Source of the DNA: Levilactobacillus senmaizukei DSM 21775 = NBRC 103853
GTDB taxonomy: Bacteria; Bacillota; Bacilli; Lactobacillales; Lactobacillaceae
Reading direction: 5' to 3'
Assembly: GCF_001592085.1 (NCBI RefSeq)
Contig: NZ_BCWD01000005.1
Location: forward strand, 55,379-119,378
DNA: 64,000 nt
Positions 19,348-27,945 of the stretch are shown piece by piece (the stretch's first letter is position 1; every line of letters starts with the position of its first letter). The translations under genes and the position numbers were made by a program. The notes under the pieces were generated by a model. That model saw only the letters and a list, made by a program, of their open reading frames with translations. It ran no database searches and was not told the DNA's origin.

Positions 19348-19664
19348 GAAGACAATCATTCTTATCATGTTTACGATAAAGTAGTGAAAGTACTTTATCC
19401 GTGCCCAGTTAGGTGGCGCGGAGTAGGTGCTTTTTTTTATGGCTATAAATGATACGCCAGGGATGTTTGCTAGTTCAGAATTACGATACGGATTATCGCT
19501 CAGACAAGGGCTGACGAGGCCTGCAGGCGTGTTACGGGTCCGGTGGTCTAAGTAGGGTCCTTGACTGGTAATCGCCCGGATACGGGAGCTGATCGCTATC
19601 ATTGGGTAACAGGATAAGAATCACAGACGAAACGCAGTGTTTGATAGAAAAAGGAGGATGACTC
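19348..19664 (+). promoter_or_regulatory. Long untranslated leader of mnmE, possibly structured
   Basis: The leader holds a perfect 9-base hairpin (GATAAAGTA 19375-19383 / TACTTTATC 19391-19399), then a GC-rich stretch and T8 at 19431-19438, which together resemble an attenuator or the end of a small RNA. After it comes about 225 bases with only a 38-codon open frame lacking a ribosome site. I recognise no riboswitch class here. Confidence 0.4.
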
Positions 19665-21059
19665 ATGGCAGTCACCACAACGGAATTTGATACGATTGCG
19701 GCAATTTCTACCCCACCTGGTGAAGGGGGCATTGCGATCATTCGGCTATCTGGCGAAGAAGTCTTTAACGTCGCTGGTAAGCTATTTAAAGGTGTCGATT
19801 TAAGTCAGGTTGCGAGCCATACGATTCACTATGGCCACATTGTGGACCCTGAAACTAATGAAGAAGTTGATGAGGTCATGGTGACCGTGATGCGGGCGCC
19901 TAAGACTTACACCAAGGAAGACATTATTGAAATTAACTGTCATGGTGGGATCGTGGCGACGAATCGGATTCTCCAGCTGTGTCTGAGCTACGGTGCACGG
20001 TTGGCCGAACCTGGTGAATACACCAAGCGGGCCTTTCTCAATGGTCGAATCGATTTGACGCAGGCCGAATCCGTGATGGACTTGATTCGGGCCAAAACCG
20101 ATAAGTCCATGAAGGTGGCCTTAGACCAATTGGATGGGGATTTATCCAAGTTAATTCGGCATTTGCGGCAAGACATCTTGGATGCTCTGGCGCAAGTGGA
20201 AGTTAATATCGATTATCCCGAATACGATGACGTGGAAACCATGACAACGAAGATGTTGTTGGAGAAGGCGCAGTCCGTTCAGAAGCAGATTAAGGTGCTT
20301 TTAGCGACGGCTAAGCAGGGGAAGGTCTTGCGTGAAGGTTTAGCCACGGCCATTGTTGGTCGGCCAAACGTCGGCAAGAGTAGCCTGTTAAACCATCTGC
20401 TACATGAAGACAAAGCGATCGTGACCGATGTGGCTGGAACCACGCGTGACGTGATTGAAGAATACGTCAACGTCAAGGGAGTTCCCCTGAAGTTAATCGA
20501 CACCGCTGGGATTCGTGATACGACGGATAAGGTTGAAAAAATTGGGGTGGAACGGTCGTTGAAGGCCATTGATACGGCCGATTTGGTCATCCTCGTGCTG
20601 AATGCCAGTGAGCCTCTGACAGCTGAAGATAAAAAGTTGCTCAGTGCCACGGCCGCTAACCAGCGCATCTTGATCTTAAACAAGACCGACCTGCCGCAAA
20701 AGCTTGATCTGACGGCGGTCAAGGCGGTTGCAGGTGACAGTTCAATCATCGAAACCTCGATCTTGAAGAGTACGGGGATGGACCAATTGGAAACGACCAT
20801 TGCCCATCTGTTCTTCGATGAAGGGATTGAATCTAACCAAAACAACGTCATGGTGACGAATGCCCGGCACATTGGCCTCTTGCATCAGGCTAGCGATGCC
20901 TTGTCCGACGTCATGCATGGGATTGCGGCGGGGATGCCAGTGGATCTGGTCCAGATCGATATGACCCGGGCCTGGGATTTACTGGGAGAAATTACCGGTG
21001 ACAGTTATCAAGATGAGCTGCTAGACCAACTGTTTAGCCAGTTCTGTTTAGGAAAATAA
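19665..21059 (+). CDS. mnmE: tRNA modification GTPase MnmE
   Basis: A 464-residue GTPase that, with MnmG, installs the cmnm5 group on wobble U34 of tRNAs. The N-terminal folate-binding domain starts [23 protein letters not shown]. The G domain has GRPNVGKSS (G1), DTAGIRD (G3) and NKTD (G4), spanning about 224-385. The C-terminus is the conserved CLGK, whose Cys is required for function. AAAAGGAGG precedes the ATG. It lies just upstream of mnmG. Confidence 0.98.
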   Translation: MAVTTTEFDTIAAISTPPGEGGIAIIRLSGEEVFNVAGKLFKGVDLSQVASHTIHYGHIVDPETNEEVDEVMVTVMRAPKTYTKEDIIEINCHGGIVATNRILQLCLSYGARLAEPGEYTKRAFLNGRIDLTQAESVMDLIRAKTDKSMKVALDQLDGDLSKLIRHLRQDILDALAQVEVNIDYPEYDDVETMTTKMLLEKAQSVQKQIKVLLATAKQGKVLREGLATAIVGRPNVGKSSLLNHLLHEDKAIVTDVAGTTRDVIEEYVNVKGVPLKLIDTAGIRDTTDKVEKIGVERSLKAIDTADLVILVLNASEPLTAEDKKLLSATAANQRILILNKTDLPQKLDLTAVKAVAGDSSIIETSILKSTGMDQLETTIAHLFFDEGIESNQNNVMVTNARHIGLLHQASDALSDVMHGIAAGMPVDLVQIDMTRAWDLLGEITGDSYQDELLDQLFSQFCLGK

Positions 21060-21112
21060 TCAGAAGAGAAAATGGTTGGCGACGAGTCAACATGAAGGGA
21101 ATCGAAAAGACC

Positions 21113-23023
21113 ATGACTGAAATCAAGGAATATGCCGGTCGCGACTACGATGTTATCGTGGTTGGTGCTGGTCATGCTGGTAGTGAGGCCGCTCTCGCCG
21201 CAGCGCGGATGGGCAACCGGACATTACTGATGACGATTAATCTGGATATGGTGGCCTTTATGCCATGTAATCCTTCCGTTGGGGGTCCCGCAAAGGGGAT
21301 TGTTGTGCGGGAAATCGATGCCCTCGGGGGCGAAATGGGGCACAACATTGATAAGACCTACGTCCAAATGCGGATGTTGAATACCGGTAAGGGACCCGCT
21401 GTGCGGGCCTTACGGGCGCAAGCCGACAAGCATGCCTATCATGCCGAAATGAAGCACACCATTGAAAAAGAACCGAACCTGACCTTGCGTCAAGGGATCG
21501 TGGATGACCTAATCGTCGAAGACGGTGAGTGTAAAGGGGTTATCACCAATACGGGTGCCCGTTACGCTGCCAAATCAGTGGTAATTGCCGCTGGAACCGC
21601 CGCGCGGGGGAAGATTATCATCGGAGAACTGATGTATTCATCTGGTCCCAACAATTCCCAACCCGCAACTAAGCTGACGGCGAACTTGCCAAAGTACGGC
21701 TTCGATTTGGAACGTTTCAAGACGGGGACCCCACCGCGAGTGGATGGTAATACCATCAAATATGATGAAACCGAAGAACAACCTGGGGATGAACAACCCA
21801 ACCACTTTAGCTTCACCACGCCTGATAGTGCCTATCTGGAATTGAAGAATCAATTGTCTTGCTGGTTGACCTATACCAACGAGAAAACGCATGCTATCAT
21901 CCGGGAAAACCTGGACCGTGCGCCGATGTTCACGGGTGTGATTGAAGGGGTTGGCCCCCGTTACTGCCCATCCATTGAAGACAAGATTGTTCGCTTTGCT
22001 GACAAGCCTCGTCATCAAATCTTCTTAGAGCCAGAAGGTCGGAAGACGGATGAATGGTACGTTCAAGGCCTTTCAACCTCAATGCCGGAAGAAGTTCAAC
22101 AGAAGATTCTCCACTCCGTTAAGGGGTTAGAGAATGCCCAAATGATGCGGCCGGGGTATGCCATCGAATATGACGTGGTTGCGCCCTATCAATTACGGCC
22201 GACGTTGGAAACTAAGTTGGTGAAGAACCTCTTCACCGCTGGTCAAACCAACGGGACGTCGGGTTACGAAGAAGCTGCTGGTCAAGGACTCTTAGCCGGG
22301 ATTAACGCCGGCTTACGAGCTCAAGGCAAGCCAGGCTTCACGTTACAACGCTCCGATGCCTACATTGGGGTCATGGTCGATGATTTGGTAACCAAGGGGA
22401 CGAACGAGCCTTACCGGTTGTTGACGAGTCGGGCCGAATACCGGTTAATCTTGCGGCACGATAACGCCGACCTGCGGTTAACCACGAAGGGCCACGAGCT
22501 GGGATTAATCAGTGACGACCGCTATGAAGCCTTTCTGGCTAAGCGGGCAGCCATCAATGCCGAAATTGACCGGTTAAATAGTATCCGGATCAAGCCTACC
22601 GATGCCGTGAACGACTTTGTTGGCCAACACGGTGATAAGCCATTGCAAGATGGCATTATTGCGGCCGCCTTCCTGCGTCGGCCTTACGTCACTTATGCGA
22701 CGTTGATGGACTTCATCCCGGCTCCAGAACAGCCATTAGACCGGCATATCATTGAAGAAATCGAAATTTCCTTAAAGTATGCGGGTTACATCAAGAAGTC
22801 TGAAGAAAACGTGGCTAAGCTGAAGCGAATGGAAGCCAAGACCATTCCAGCCAACATTGATTACGATGCTATCGATGGTTTAGCCACCGAGGCCCATCAA
22901 AAATTGAAAAAGATTCAACCAGAAACCTTGGCCCAAGCCACGCGGATCAGTGGGGTTAATCCCGCCGACATTGCCATCTTGAGTGTTTATATTGAACAAG
23001 GAAAGATCGCTAAAGTTAACTAG
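21113..23023 (+). CDS. mnmG: tRNA uridine-5-carboxymethylaminomethyl synthesis enzyme MnmG
   Basis: A 636-residue FAD enzyme that works with MnmE. The FAD-binding loop is [19 protein letters not shown] near 13-31. [42 protein letters not shown] and SRAEYRL motifs follow, and the C-terminal MnmE-contact domain ends [25 protein letters not shown] prefer the ATG at 21113 (begins MTEIKEY as in relatives; AAGGGA 12 bases upstream); an in-frame ATG at 21092 would add seven residues but has no ribosome site. In many Firmicutes rsmG, noc and parAB follow; none does here. Confidence 0.97.
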   Translation: MTEIKEYAGRDYDVIVVGAGHAGSEAALAAARMGNRTLLMTINLDMVAFMPCNPSVGGPAKGIVVREIDALGGEMGHNIDKTYVQMRMLNTGKGPAVRALRAQADKHAYHAEMKHTIEKEPNLTLRQGIVDDLIVEDGECKGVITNTGARYAAKSVVIAAGTAARGKIIIGELMYSSGPNNSQPATKLTANLPKYGFDLERFKTGTPPRVDGNTIKYDETEEQPGDEQPNHFSFTTPDSAYLELKNQLSCWLTYTNEKTHAIIRENLDRAPMFTGVIEGVGPRYCPSIEDKIVRFADKPRHQIFLEPEGRKTDEWYVQGLSTSMPEEVQQKILHSVKGLENAQMMRPGYAIEYDVVAPYQLRPTLETKLVKNLFTAGQTNGTSGYEEAAGQGLLAGINAGLRAQGKPGFTLQRSDAYIGVMVDDLVTKGTNEPYRLLTSRAEYRLILRHDNADLRLTTKGHELGLISDDRYEAFLAKRAAINAEIDRLNSIRIKPTDAVNDFVGQHGDKPLQDGIIAAAFLRRPYVTYATLMDFIPAPEQPLDRHIIEEIEISLKYAGYIKKSEENVAKLKRMEAKTIPANIDYDAIDGLATEAHQKLKKIQPETLAQATRISGVNPADIAILSVYIEQGKIAKVN

Positions 23024-23035
23024 TTAATCATTAAT

Positions 23036-23068
23036 AAAGCCCCGAGAAAATTATTCTCGGGGCTTTAT
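23036..23068 (+). terminator. Intrinsic terminator after mnmG
   Basis: The stem AAAGCCCCGAGAA / TTCTCGGGGCTTT with a 5-base loop is followed by a short T-rich tail, 12 bases past mnmG. Confidence 0.92.
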
Positions 23069-23115
23069 TGTGCCAACAAATAGCTTAACGATAGCGATTA
23101 AAGGATATATCTGGG

Positions 23116-23137
23116 TGATAATTATTAATAATTATCA
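23116..23137. promoter_or_regulatory. 22-base perfect AT-rich palindrome (possible Fur-family operator)
   Basis: The left half TGATAATTATT and its exact complement on the right make a 22-base palindrome, with another half-like TGATTATCAA at about 23139-23148. Fur-family boxes are built from TGATAAT / ATTATCA arms. It lies in a 297-base gene-free gap, about 185 bases upstream of a small membrane protein gene. Confidence 0.5.
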
Positions 23138-23320
23138 TGTGATTATCAATTTAATAATAAAAGGGACACGTAATCTTTACAGGTTCTTTGCAGTTTTACC
23201 ACAGAGCGGCGGTAAGGTAGTGAAGGTAGTCAGTTACGTTCGGACCAACCGGGGAGTGTCACGTCAGTGGGGTGTGGGCTAGCAGATTTCGCTGACGAAT
23301 ACGATTGGGGGATGAATCGC

Positions 23321-23713
23321 ATGCAGATGGTTGTGATCACGGGGATGGTCATCACCATGGTGGGTCTTGGCGGTCATGGCTGGTATTTATCTCGGTTCCA
23401 GAGGACCCGATCATTGGCCGCTGGGGCGATACTGAGACGCCGCTGTTTAATTTACATCTGGTTGATTAGCTTCGGGGTGTCGTATGCCGCGATGAGTATT
23501 TGGGTTCCGATGGCCGTTGGGGTTCGACCGTTATGCTTGTTGATCGGGGCCAACTTGATCGCCTTGGGTCACTGTTTGGTGCACAATCGCCGGCAATGGC
23601 CCACGGGAACGGTGCGGCACTTATGGATTCGACAATGGCAATGCCTTGCGGGGAGTCAATTGAGTATCATAGGGACTTTAACGGTGGTCTTGATGACGCT
23701 AGTGCAGCGTTAA
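23321..23713 (+). CDS. Small polytopic membrane protein, unknown function
   Basis: A 130-residue hydrophobic protein with about four membrane segments (MVVITGMVITMVGLG, LIYIWLISFGVSYAAMSIW, PLCLLIGANLIALGHCL, SIIGTLTVVLMTLV) and Arg-rich loops. I do not recognise the family. The start at 23321 follows GGGGG with 9 bases spacing; upstream ATG/GTG codons in the same frame lack a ribosome site. It lies downstream of a Fur-like palindrome and upstream of another small unknown gene on the same strand. Confidence 0.6.
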   Translation: MQMVVITGMVITMVGLGGHGWYLSRFQRTRSLAAGAILRRRCLIYIWLISFGVSYAAMSIWVPMAVGVRPLCLLIGANLIALGHCLVHNRRQWPTGTVRHLWIRQWQCLAGSQLSIIGTLTVVLMTLVQR

Positions 23714-23783
23714 TTAAATGAAGGCAAGACTCGTTGATTTCAAAGACTGATCAATGAGGGTTTTAGAGGGAGGAGCATTAGCG

Positions 23784-24035
23784 ATGAAGCAATATTCACC
23801 ACTTGCAGCACAAGAAGACTTTTTACAAATTTTGACGGCGGTGCACCGGTTAAAGGAAACGATTTTGGTGACACCGACGGATGCTAATGATGCCGAGGCT
23901 GCTGTGATCGTTCCCAAGGGGGAATGGGAAGCGTTGGCAGAACTGGCATTTTTACAAGAACCGATGGTACCAAAGGATGGTCAGTCGGTGTCCAAGGATA
24001 CCAAAATTAATTTGAGCAACATGGAGTGGGGTTAG
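23784..24035 (+). CDS. Small soluble protein of unknown function
   Basis: An 83-residue acidic protein beginning MKQYSPLAAQEDFLQIL. It has an excellent ribosome site (GGGAGGAG, 8 bases before ATG) and is followed by a clear terminator, so it is very probably translated. The section ILVTPTDANDAEAAVIVPKGEW then EALAELAF faintly recalls Phd/YefM antitoxins (a V-x-V-P-x-x-E-W-E-A-L pattern), but no toxin gene lies next to it. Function unknown. Confidence 0.72.
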   Translation: MKQYSPLAAQEDFLQILTAVHRLKETILVTPTDANDAEAAVIVPKGEWEALAELAFLQEPMVPKDGQSVSKDTKINLSNMEWG

Positions 24036-24059
24036 CTCGGATTCGATCGAGATCGAAAT

Positions 24060-24097
24060 AAGCGTGAGGGATTAAAAGTCCCTCACGCTTATTTTTT
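24060..24097 (+). terminator. Intrinsic terminator, convergent gene pair
   Basis: The perfect 12-base stem AAGCGTGAGGGA / TCCCTCACGCTT with a 7-base loop is followed by ATTTTTT on the plus strand. Confidence 0.9.
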
Positions 24098-24100
24098 GGT

Positions 24101-24370
24101 TTAATAACGACCGCCGCCGTATATAAAGGCCTTGACGACCCCAACGAGAATGAAAACGACTTGGACTCCCAGGTCGATTCTGGTCAGAGGATTCGTGTCC
24201 CGGGTATCTTCGAAAATATTGAAATGTAACATGATGGTGATCAGGGAGCTGAAGGCCAGAAAGGCCACAATGATGGGTTGCTTGATCATTAGAATGGCAA
24301 TCAGTAAGGCCCAGGTGATAATGTCCACGAGAATCTTAAAATGTGTTGTTGGATAATGAATTTTAGTCAT
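24101..24370 (-). CDS. Small membrane protein, three predicted segments, unknown function
   Basis: An 89-residue protein with hydrophobic segments ILVDIITWALLIAILMI, IIVAFLAFSSLITIMLHF and LGVQVVFILVGVVKAFIY, ending GGGRY. The start at 24370 is set by GAGGTGAG just upstream. I do not recognise the family. It is separated from brnQ by 101 bases with no clear terminator, so it may be read from the brnQ transcript as well. Confidence 0.75.
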   Translation of the reverse strand: MTKIHYPTTHFKILVDIITWALLIAILMIKQPIIVAFLAFSSLITIMLHFNIFEDTRDTNPLTRIDLGVQVVFILVGVVKAFIYGGGRY

Positions 24371-24471
24371 TGCACTCACCTCATTTGATTAGTCATCGAC
24401 AAATACAGGCTTCACCATGAGTTTACCTGAGCATAGTGGTGAATGACGGGTGGTGGCTATCGGTAAGTAAG

Positions 24472-25812
24472 CTAACCGTTATTTCGGGTGGCAAGGCGGC
24501 TAAAGAGCCAGCCGATAATCAGTCCGATAATGGCGGGGACGACCCAGCTGAATCCTAGACTGGCAAAGGGGAGGTGTTGGTTCCACGATAGAACCAGTTG
24601 GTACCAGGCCTGCCGGTGAAACATCGTCGGTAACGCAATGATGCCGGAGAACAGTGCGGGAATCATGGTCAGCCAGATGCTGGTATTGTAAAGCCAACGA
24701 GAATGCCCGAGCCAAGGCATCACGGCTAGGACAATGAGCACGATGGCTAATGGGTAGAGCAACATGAGAATGGGCTTCGAGTAGGTAATCAGTTTGGTCA
24801 GCCCAACGTTAGCAAATAAACAAGGGAGGAGACTAGCAAAAATGATCAACCCAGCATAAGGGAGGCGAGGAAACATTTCGTGAATCGTGTCCCCAAAAGC
24901 CGATATTAAACCAATGGCCGTTTTGAGGCAGGCCACGATGACGATCAATGCTAACAGGATATTACCAAATGTTCCGAAATAGTTATTAGCAATTTGTGCG
25001 AGGGTGACGCCCCCGTTGGCTGCCCGAGTGAACCGTCCCAGACTCATAGTTCCCATGACCGCTAGGAGAGAGTAAATTAGTCCCATCATGACGACACTAA
25101 TGGTGCCGGCTCTGATCGTGTCTTTAGCAATTTGAGTCGGATCTGAGATGCCTAATGCCTTGATGTTATCGATGACCACGATCCCAAAGGCCAATGAGGC
25201 CAAGGCATCCATGGTGTTGTAGCCTTCCGTGAATCCTTGCAGGAGGGGAGCCGTGGCATATGGCCCTTGCGGTGCTGCCGATAGGCCACCCAATGGTCGG
25301 ACGATGGCAGTCAGCATGAGAAGACCCAATAGAATCAGGAATAGGGGCGTCAGCCATTTGCCGATGTAGGTCATTAACTTACCGGGATTCCGTGCGAGCC
25401 ACCAGGCGAGGCCAAAGAAACCGATGGAGAAAATTGCTAGGACCAGGGGTTGTTGCGGGGTTGGCGTGAACGGGGCCAGTCCAATTTGAAAGGAGGTCGT
25501 GGCGAGCCGCGGGAGCGCAAATAAAGGGCCCAGGGTCAGGTAAAGCAGGATGGTAAAGACGATAGCAAAGGGCCGATTGACGCGGCTACTGAGGTCGAAG
25601 ATTCCCTTGCTACGGGATAGGCCGATGCCCATGACACCAAGTAGGGGTAAGCCGATTCCAGTGATTAACAGACCGAAGATAGCCGGCCCCACGTTGTGGC
25701 CGGCTTGTTGGCCTAGGTACACGGGGAAAATGAGATTTCCGGCGCCAAAGAAGAGCCCAAAGAGCATCATGCCGATGAAGAGGGTCTCACGCCAGGTTAA
25801 TTGCTTTTTCAA
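24472..25812 (-). CDS. brnQ: Branched-chain amino acid transport protein (LIVCS family)
   Basis: A 446-residue, 12-segment cation symporter for Leu, Ile and Val. The N-terminus KKQLTWRETLFIGMMLFGLFFGAGNLIFP is the BrnQ hallmark; TMDALASLAFGIVVIDNIKALG and a Trp-rich C-terminus follow. The start codon appears to be TTG (25810-25812) without a strong ribosome site, chosen because the conserved KKLTWRETLF stretch begins there. A TATAAT lies about 40 bases upstream. I found no T-box or leader peptide. Confidence 0.93.
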   Translation of the reverse strand: MKKQLTWRETLFIGMMLFGLFFGAGNLIFPVYLGQQAGHNVGPAIFGLLITGIGLPLLGVMGIGLSRSKGIFDLSSRVNRPFAIVFTILLYLTLGPLFALPRLATTSFQIGLAPFTPTPQQPLVLAIFSIGFFGLAWWLARNPGKLMTYIGKWLTPLFLILLGLLMLTAIVRPLGGLSAAPQGPYATAPLLQGFTEGYNTMDALASLAFGIVVIDNIKALGISDPTQIAKDTIRAGTISVVMMGLIYSLLAVMGTMSLGRFTRAANGGVTLAQIANNYFGTFGNILLALIVIVACLKTAIGLISAFGDTIHEMFPRLPYAGLIIFASLLPCLFANVGLTKLITYSKPILMLLYPLAIVLIVLAVMPWLGHSRWLYNTSIWLTMIPALFSGIIALPTMFHRQAWYQLVLSWNQHLPFASLGFSWVVPAIIGLIIGWLFSRLATRNNG

Positions 25813-25868
25813 GGTGATCGCAACTTTCTATGCAGGATTAGTTAGAGCTATTATACGGGATTGTCCAA

Positions 25869-25902
25869 TAAAAAACGACACTTACCCAGGGGTTAGTGTC
25901 GT
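25869..25902 (-). terminator. Intrinsic terminator of the NAD(P)-binding protein gene
   Basis: The stem ACGACACT / AGTGTCGT with a 12-base loop is followed by T6 on the minus strand, just before the brnQ promoter region. Confidence 0.8.
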
Positions 25903-25910
25903 CAGGTGGT

Positions 25911-26558
25911 TTAGCGATCGGCAACGGTGAACCGTTCTTGATGATGCTTAGGAGTTTCCAGTTCATCGAGGATGGTAACGGCCATGGTTCCAGTAGAGGT
26001 ACCGGATTCTTTTTGATCATTGAACAGTAAGTTGTTGTGACCTAAGATAGCAGGAACGGCAGCTCCCGGGTGGAAGTTTGCCGCTGGAGAAATCCCTACC
26101 CAGTTGACGTTGTCGACGTCGTTTAAGAAATTCAATTCTTTCAATTGACTTTTGGGAATGGGAATGAAGTTGGCTGCTTGTGGATCTTTTTCGATGTCGT
26201 GGACAAACAGATGGTTGTCATCCCCGGTGTGTAGACTACCGGCTCCTAAGATGAAGAAGAGCCGGGGGGTTGTTGTGCCCCGCAGGAGGTGGACCAAGTG
26301 CGCAGCCAAATCCACATGAAGGTAGGCCGTGTCTGCGGCGGTGGCGAAGGCGTCAATGACAACGTCGACGGCTTGTAGGTCTGCTGCCGTGAGGCTGAAA
26401 GCATCCCTGACTGCGGTCGTTAATGCCGGACTGGTCGGCAGCTTCGCCAATTTTTCCGCTGAGCGTGCTAGAGCAGTAACTTCGTGTCCCCGGTTTAAGG
26501 CCTCGTTGACGAGTTCTGAACCGGCCATACCGGTGGCCCCAATAATCATAATCTTCAT
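25911..26558 (-). CDS. NAD(P)H-binding protein, NmrA/YwnB-like
   Basis: A 215-residue atypical SDR with the dinucleotide loop MIIGATGMAGSELVNEAL at the N-terminus, followed by HEVTALARSAEKL. Residues DVVIDAF near 83-89 and the helix HLLRG-LFFILGAGSLH pattern match the NAD(P)-dependent epimerase/flavin-reductase-like subgroup. A cytosolic redox or sensor role is expected; the substrate is unknown. It has GGAGG 10 bases before its ATG and its own terminator. Confidence 0.85.
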   Translation of the reverse strand: MKIMIIGATGMAGSELVNEALNRGHEVTALARSAEKLAKLPTSPALTTAVRDAFSLTAADLQAVDVVIDAFATAADTAYLHVDLAAHLVHLLRGTTTPRLFFILGAGSLHTGDDNHLFVHDIEKDPQAANFIPIPKSQLKELNFLNDVDNVNWVGISPAANFHPGAAVPAILGHNNLLFNDQKESGTSTGTMAVTILDELETPKHHQERFTVADR

Positions 26559-26622
26559 GAATAAATGTCCTCCTTCATTGTTTTAATTATTATAGCTGTT
26601 TTATTCTGGTGACCCAATTATT

Positions 26623-26652
26623 TTGGTTCGTACTCGCCGGCTGTGCTAGAGT
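26623..26652 (+). promoter_or_regulatory. Promoter of the GNAT acetyltransferase gene
   Basis: TTGGTT (26623-26628), an 18-base spacer and the extended -10 TGCTAGAGT (26644-26652), 28 bases before the start codon. Confidence 0.55.
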
Positions 26653-26679
26653 AGGAACAATTAGTCAGGAGGGGTTACG

Positions 26680-27249
26680 ATGAAAGATGTGGTTCAAGGA
26701 CGATTGGTCCACTTAACAGAAATGCGCGATGGAGATGCCGAATGGCTACAGGACACCCAATGGGAAACGGGTCTTCTGCGTAATTTGTCAGCGGATGCCT
26801 TACACCCAGTGACGGCGGTCCAATACAGCGAACTGGCCGAGTATCCGGATAATAATGATCAGTTTTTCTTCATGGTTCGAGCCAACGCGGATGATGGCCT
26901 GTTAGGTTCGGTTATTTTGAATAATATTTTCTTCAAGAATCGGCGGGCATCGTTGGGAATTGCCTTACCGGTCGTCAGTGACCGTGGTCAAGGCTATGGG
27001 GTGGACACCCTCAACACCATCTTATCCTTTGCCTTCAATGAACTGGGCCTCCATAAGGTTAATCTGGAGGTCAACGCCAACAACCTGCCGGCGATTCACG
27101 CTTACGAGGCCGTGGGTTTTGTGCGAGAGGGGGTCAATCGTGAGGCGGTGTTCCAGGATCAACGATGGATCGACCTTTATCAATATGGCATCCTGGTCAG
27201 TGAGTGGACTGATGTTTCACGTGAAACACCAGTTGACCTGACCGACTAA
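26680..27249 (+). CDS. GNAT-family N-acetyltransferase (RimJ/RimL type)
   Basis: A 189-residue acetyltransferase. The GNAT core shows ASLGIALPVVSDRGQGYGVDTL near 90-110 (acetyl-CoA-binding R/Q-x-x-G-x-G/A loop), FNELGLHKVNLEVNANNLPAIHAYEAVGFVREG and a DLYQYGIL end strand, as in RimL-like and spermidine acetyltransferases. The acceptor is unknown. The last residues (VSRET, 179-183) are encoded by a perfect parS site. Its 3' end overlaps the convergent thioesterase gene by four bases, so there is no terminator between them. Confidence 0.92.
   Translation: MKDVVQGRLVHLTEMRDGDAEWLQDTQWETGLLRNLSADALHPVTAVQYSELAEYPDNNDQFFFMVRANADDGLLGSVILNNIFFKNRRASLGIALPVVSDRGQGYGVDTLNTILSFAFNELGLHKVNLEVNANNLPAIHAYEAVGFVREGVNREAVFQDQRWIDLYQYGILVSEWTDVSRETPVDLTD
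27213..27228. promoter_or_regulatory. parS: parS site 1 (ParB/Spo0J- or Noc-type centromere)
   Basis: The 16-base palindrome TGTTTCACGTGAAACA is an exact match to the ParB/Spo0J parS consensus. It lies about 10 kb right of oriC, inside the 3' end of the acetyltransferase gene. ParB binds parS, spreads, and recruits SMC to organise the origin. Confidence 0.95.
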
Positions 27250-27770
27250 ATTGGCCAGGGGGATGCGGTGGTGACGTGGGCGTTCAGGTCGGCCTGCTCA
27301 TGGCGGCGTTCCCGACGTTGCGTGGCACGTTTGGCATAGCCCGCACAGAGATACCGTTGTTCATCGGTCACGGGCTTCATGGCCGGTAGTGGGGCGCTGG
27401 CGGTGGGATCCTCGATGACATAGGTGATGAAACAAGTGAAGCCTACGAACCGGTCACCTGTGGTCAAGTTTTCACCAATTATTTTGACAAACACTTCGAG
27501 AGATCGAGTGCCGGTCCCACAGACGTAGGCTTCCAGGTCCATTGAGTCGTCGAGATGAAACGGCGCTAGGAAGCTGACGTGATCAAAGGAAGCGGTAACC
27601 ACTGTCTTGTGGGTTAGGCGAACGGCGGCCACGGAGGCGCTATCATCCACTAAGGAAAGAATCTTACCACCAAAGACGGTAGCGTGCTCATTTAAATCGG
27701 CTTGAAAGACGCGATGGCTGGTGACAATCAGTGTCGCGTTGCAGGATACGGGTACGGAAGCTTGAGTCAT
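27246..27770 (-). CDS. Acyl-CoA thioesterase, hotdog fold
   Basis: A 174-residue hotdog-fold protein with the core VFGGKILSLVDDSASVAAVRLT near 31-52 (Asp as likely catalytic residue) and TASFDHVSFLAPFHLDDSMDLEAYV, matching YciA/BACH-type thioesterases that hydrolyse acyl-CoA. The C-terminal part is basic and variable. GAGGTGAT lies before its ATG. It is convergent with the acetyltransferase gene with a four-base overlap. Confidence 0.9.
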   Translation of the reverse strand: MTQASVPVSCNATLIVTSHRVFQADLNEHATVFGGKILSLVDDSASVAAVRLTHKTVVTASFDHVSFLAPFHLDDSMDLEAYVCGTGTRSLEVFVKIIGENLTTGDRFVGFTCFITYVIEDPTASAPLPAMKPVTDEQRYLCAGYAKRATQRRERRHEQADLNAHVTTASPWPI

Positions 27771-27905
27771 AATATCACCTCATGAGTTTAGTAATAACTT
27801 CATTCTAACAGAGTCGGTCGTAAGCGACGACCGAGCCCATAGATTACAGCTTTATTAATTTTTACCAATAGTTAGATTGAATCTTGGTGGTTGTTGCGGC
27901 GCCTT

Positions 27906-27914
27906 TGCTATACT
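27906..27914 (+). promoter_or_regulatory. Extended -10 promoter of the condensation-domain-like gene
   Basis: TGCTATACT (27907-27914 plus the preceding T) is 32 bases before the ATG at 27946, with no good -35. Confidence 0.55.
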
Positions 27915-27945
27915 GAAACTAATTAAGGCAAGGAGGGGTGTTCGC

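Noticed and set aside
19438..19554. 38-codon frame in the mnmE leader
   Set aside because: The ATG follows directly on a T8 tract with no ribosome site; possible leader peptide but unsupported.
23070..23282. 70-codon frame right after the mnmG terminator
   Set aside because: It has no ribosome site, covers the AT-rich palindrome, overlaps the next gene's upstream region and has unconvincing composition.
23784..24035. Antitoxin of a type II toxin-antitoxin pair
   Set aside because: Only a faint Phd/YefM-like stretch and no neighbouring toxin gene, so it is listed as unknown.
27246..27249. Terminator between the acetyltransferase and thioesterase genes
   Set aside because: The convergent genes overlap by four bases and no stem-T structure is present there.
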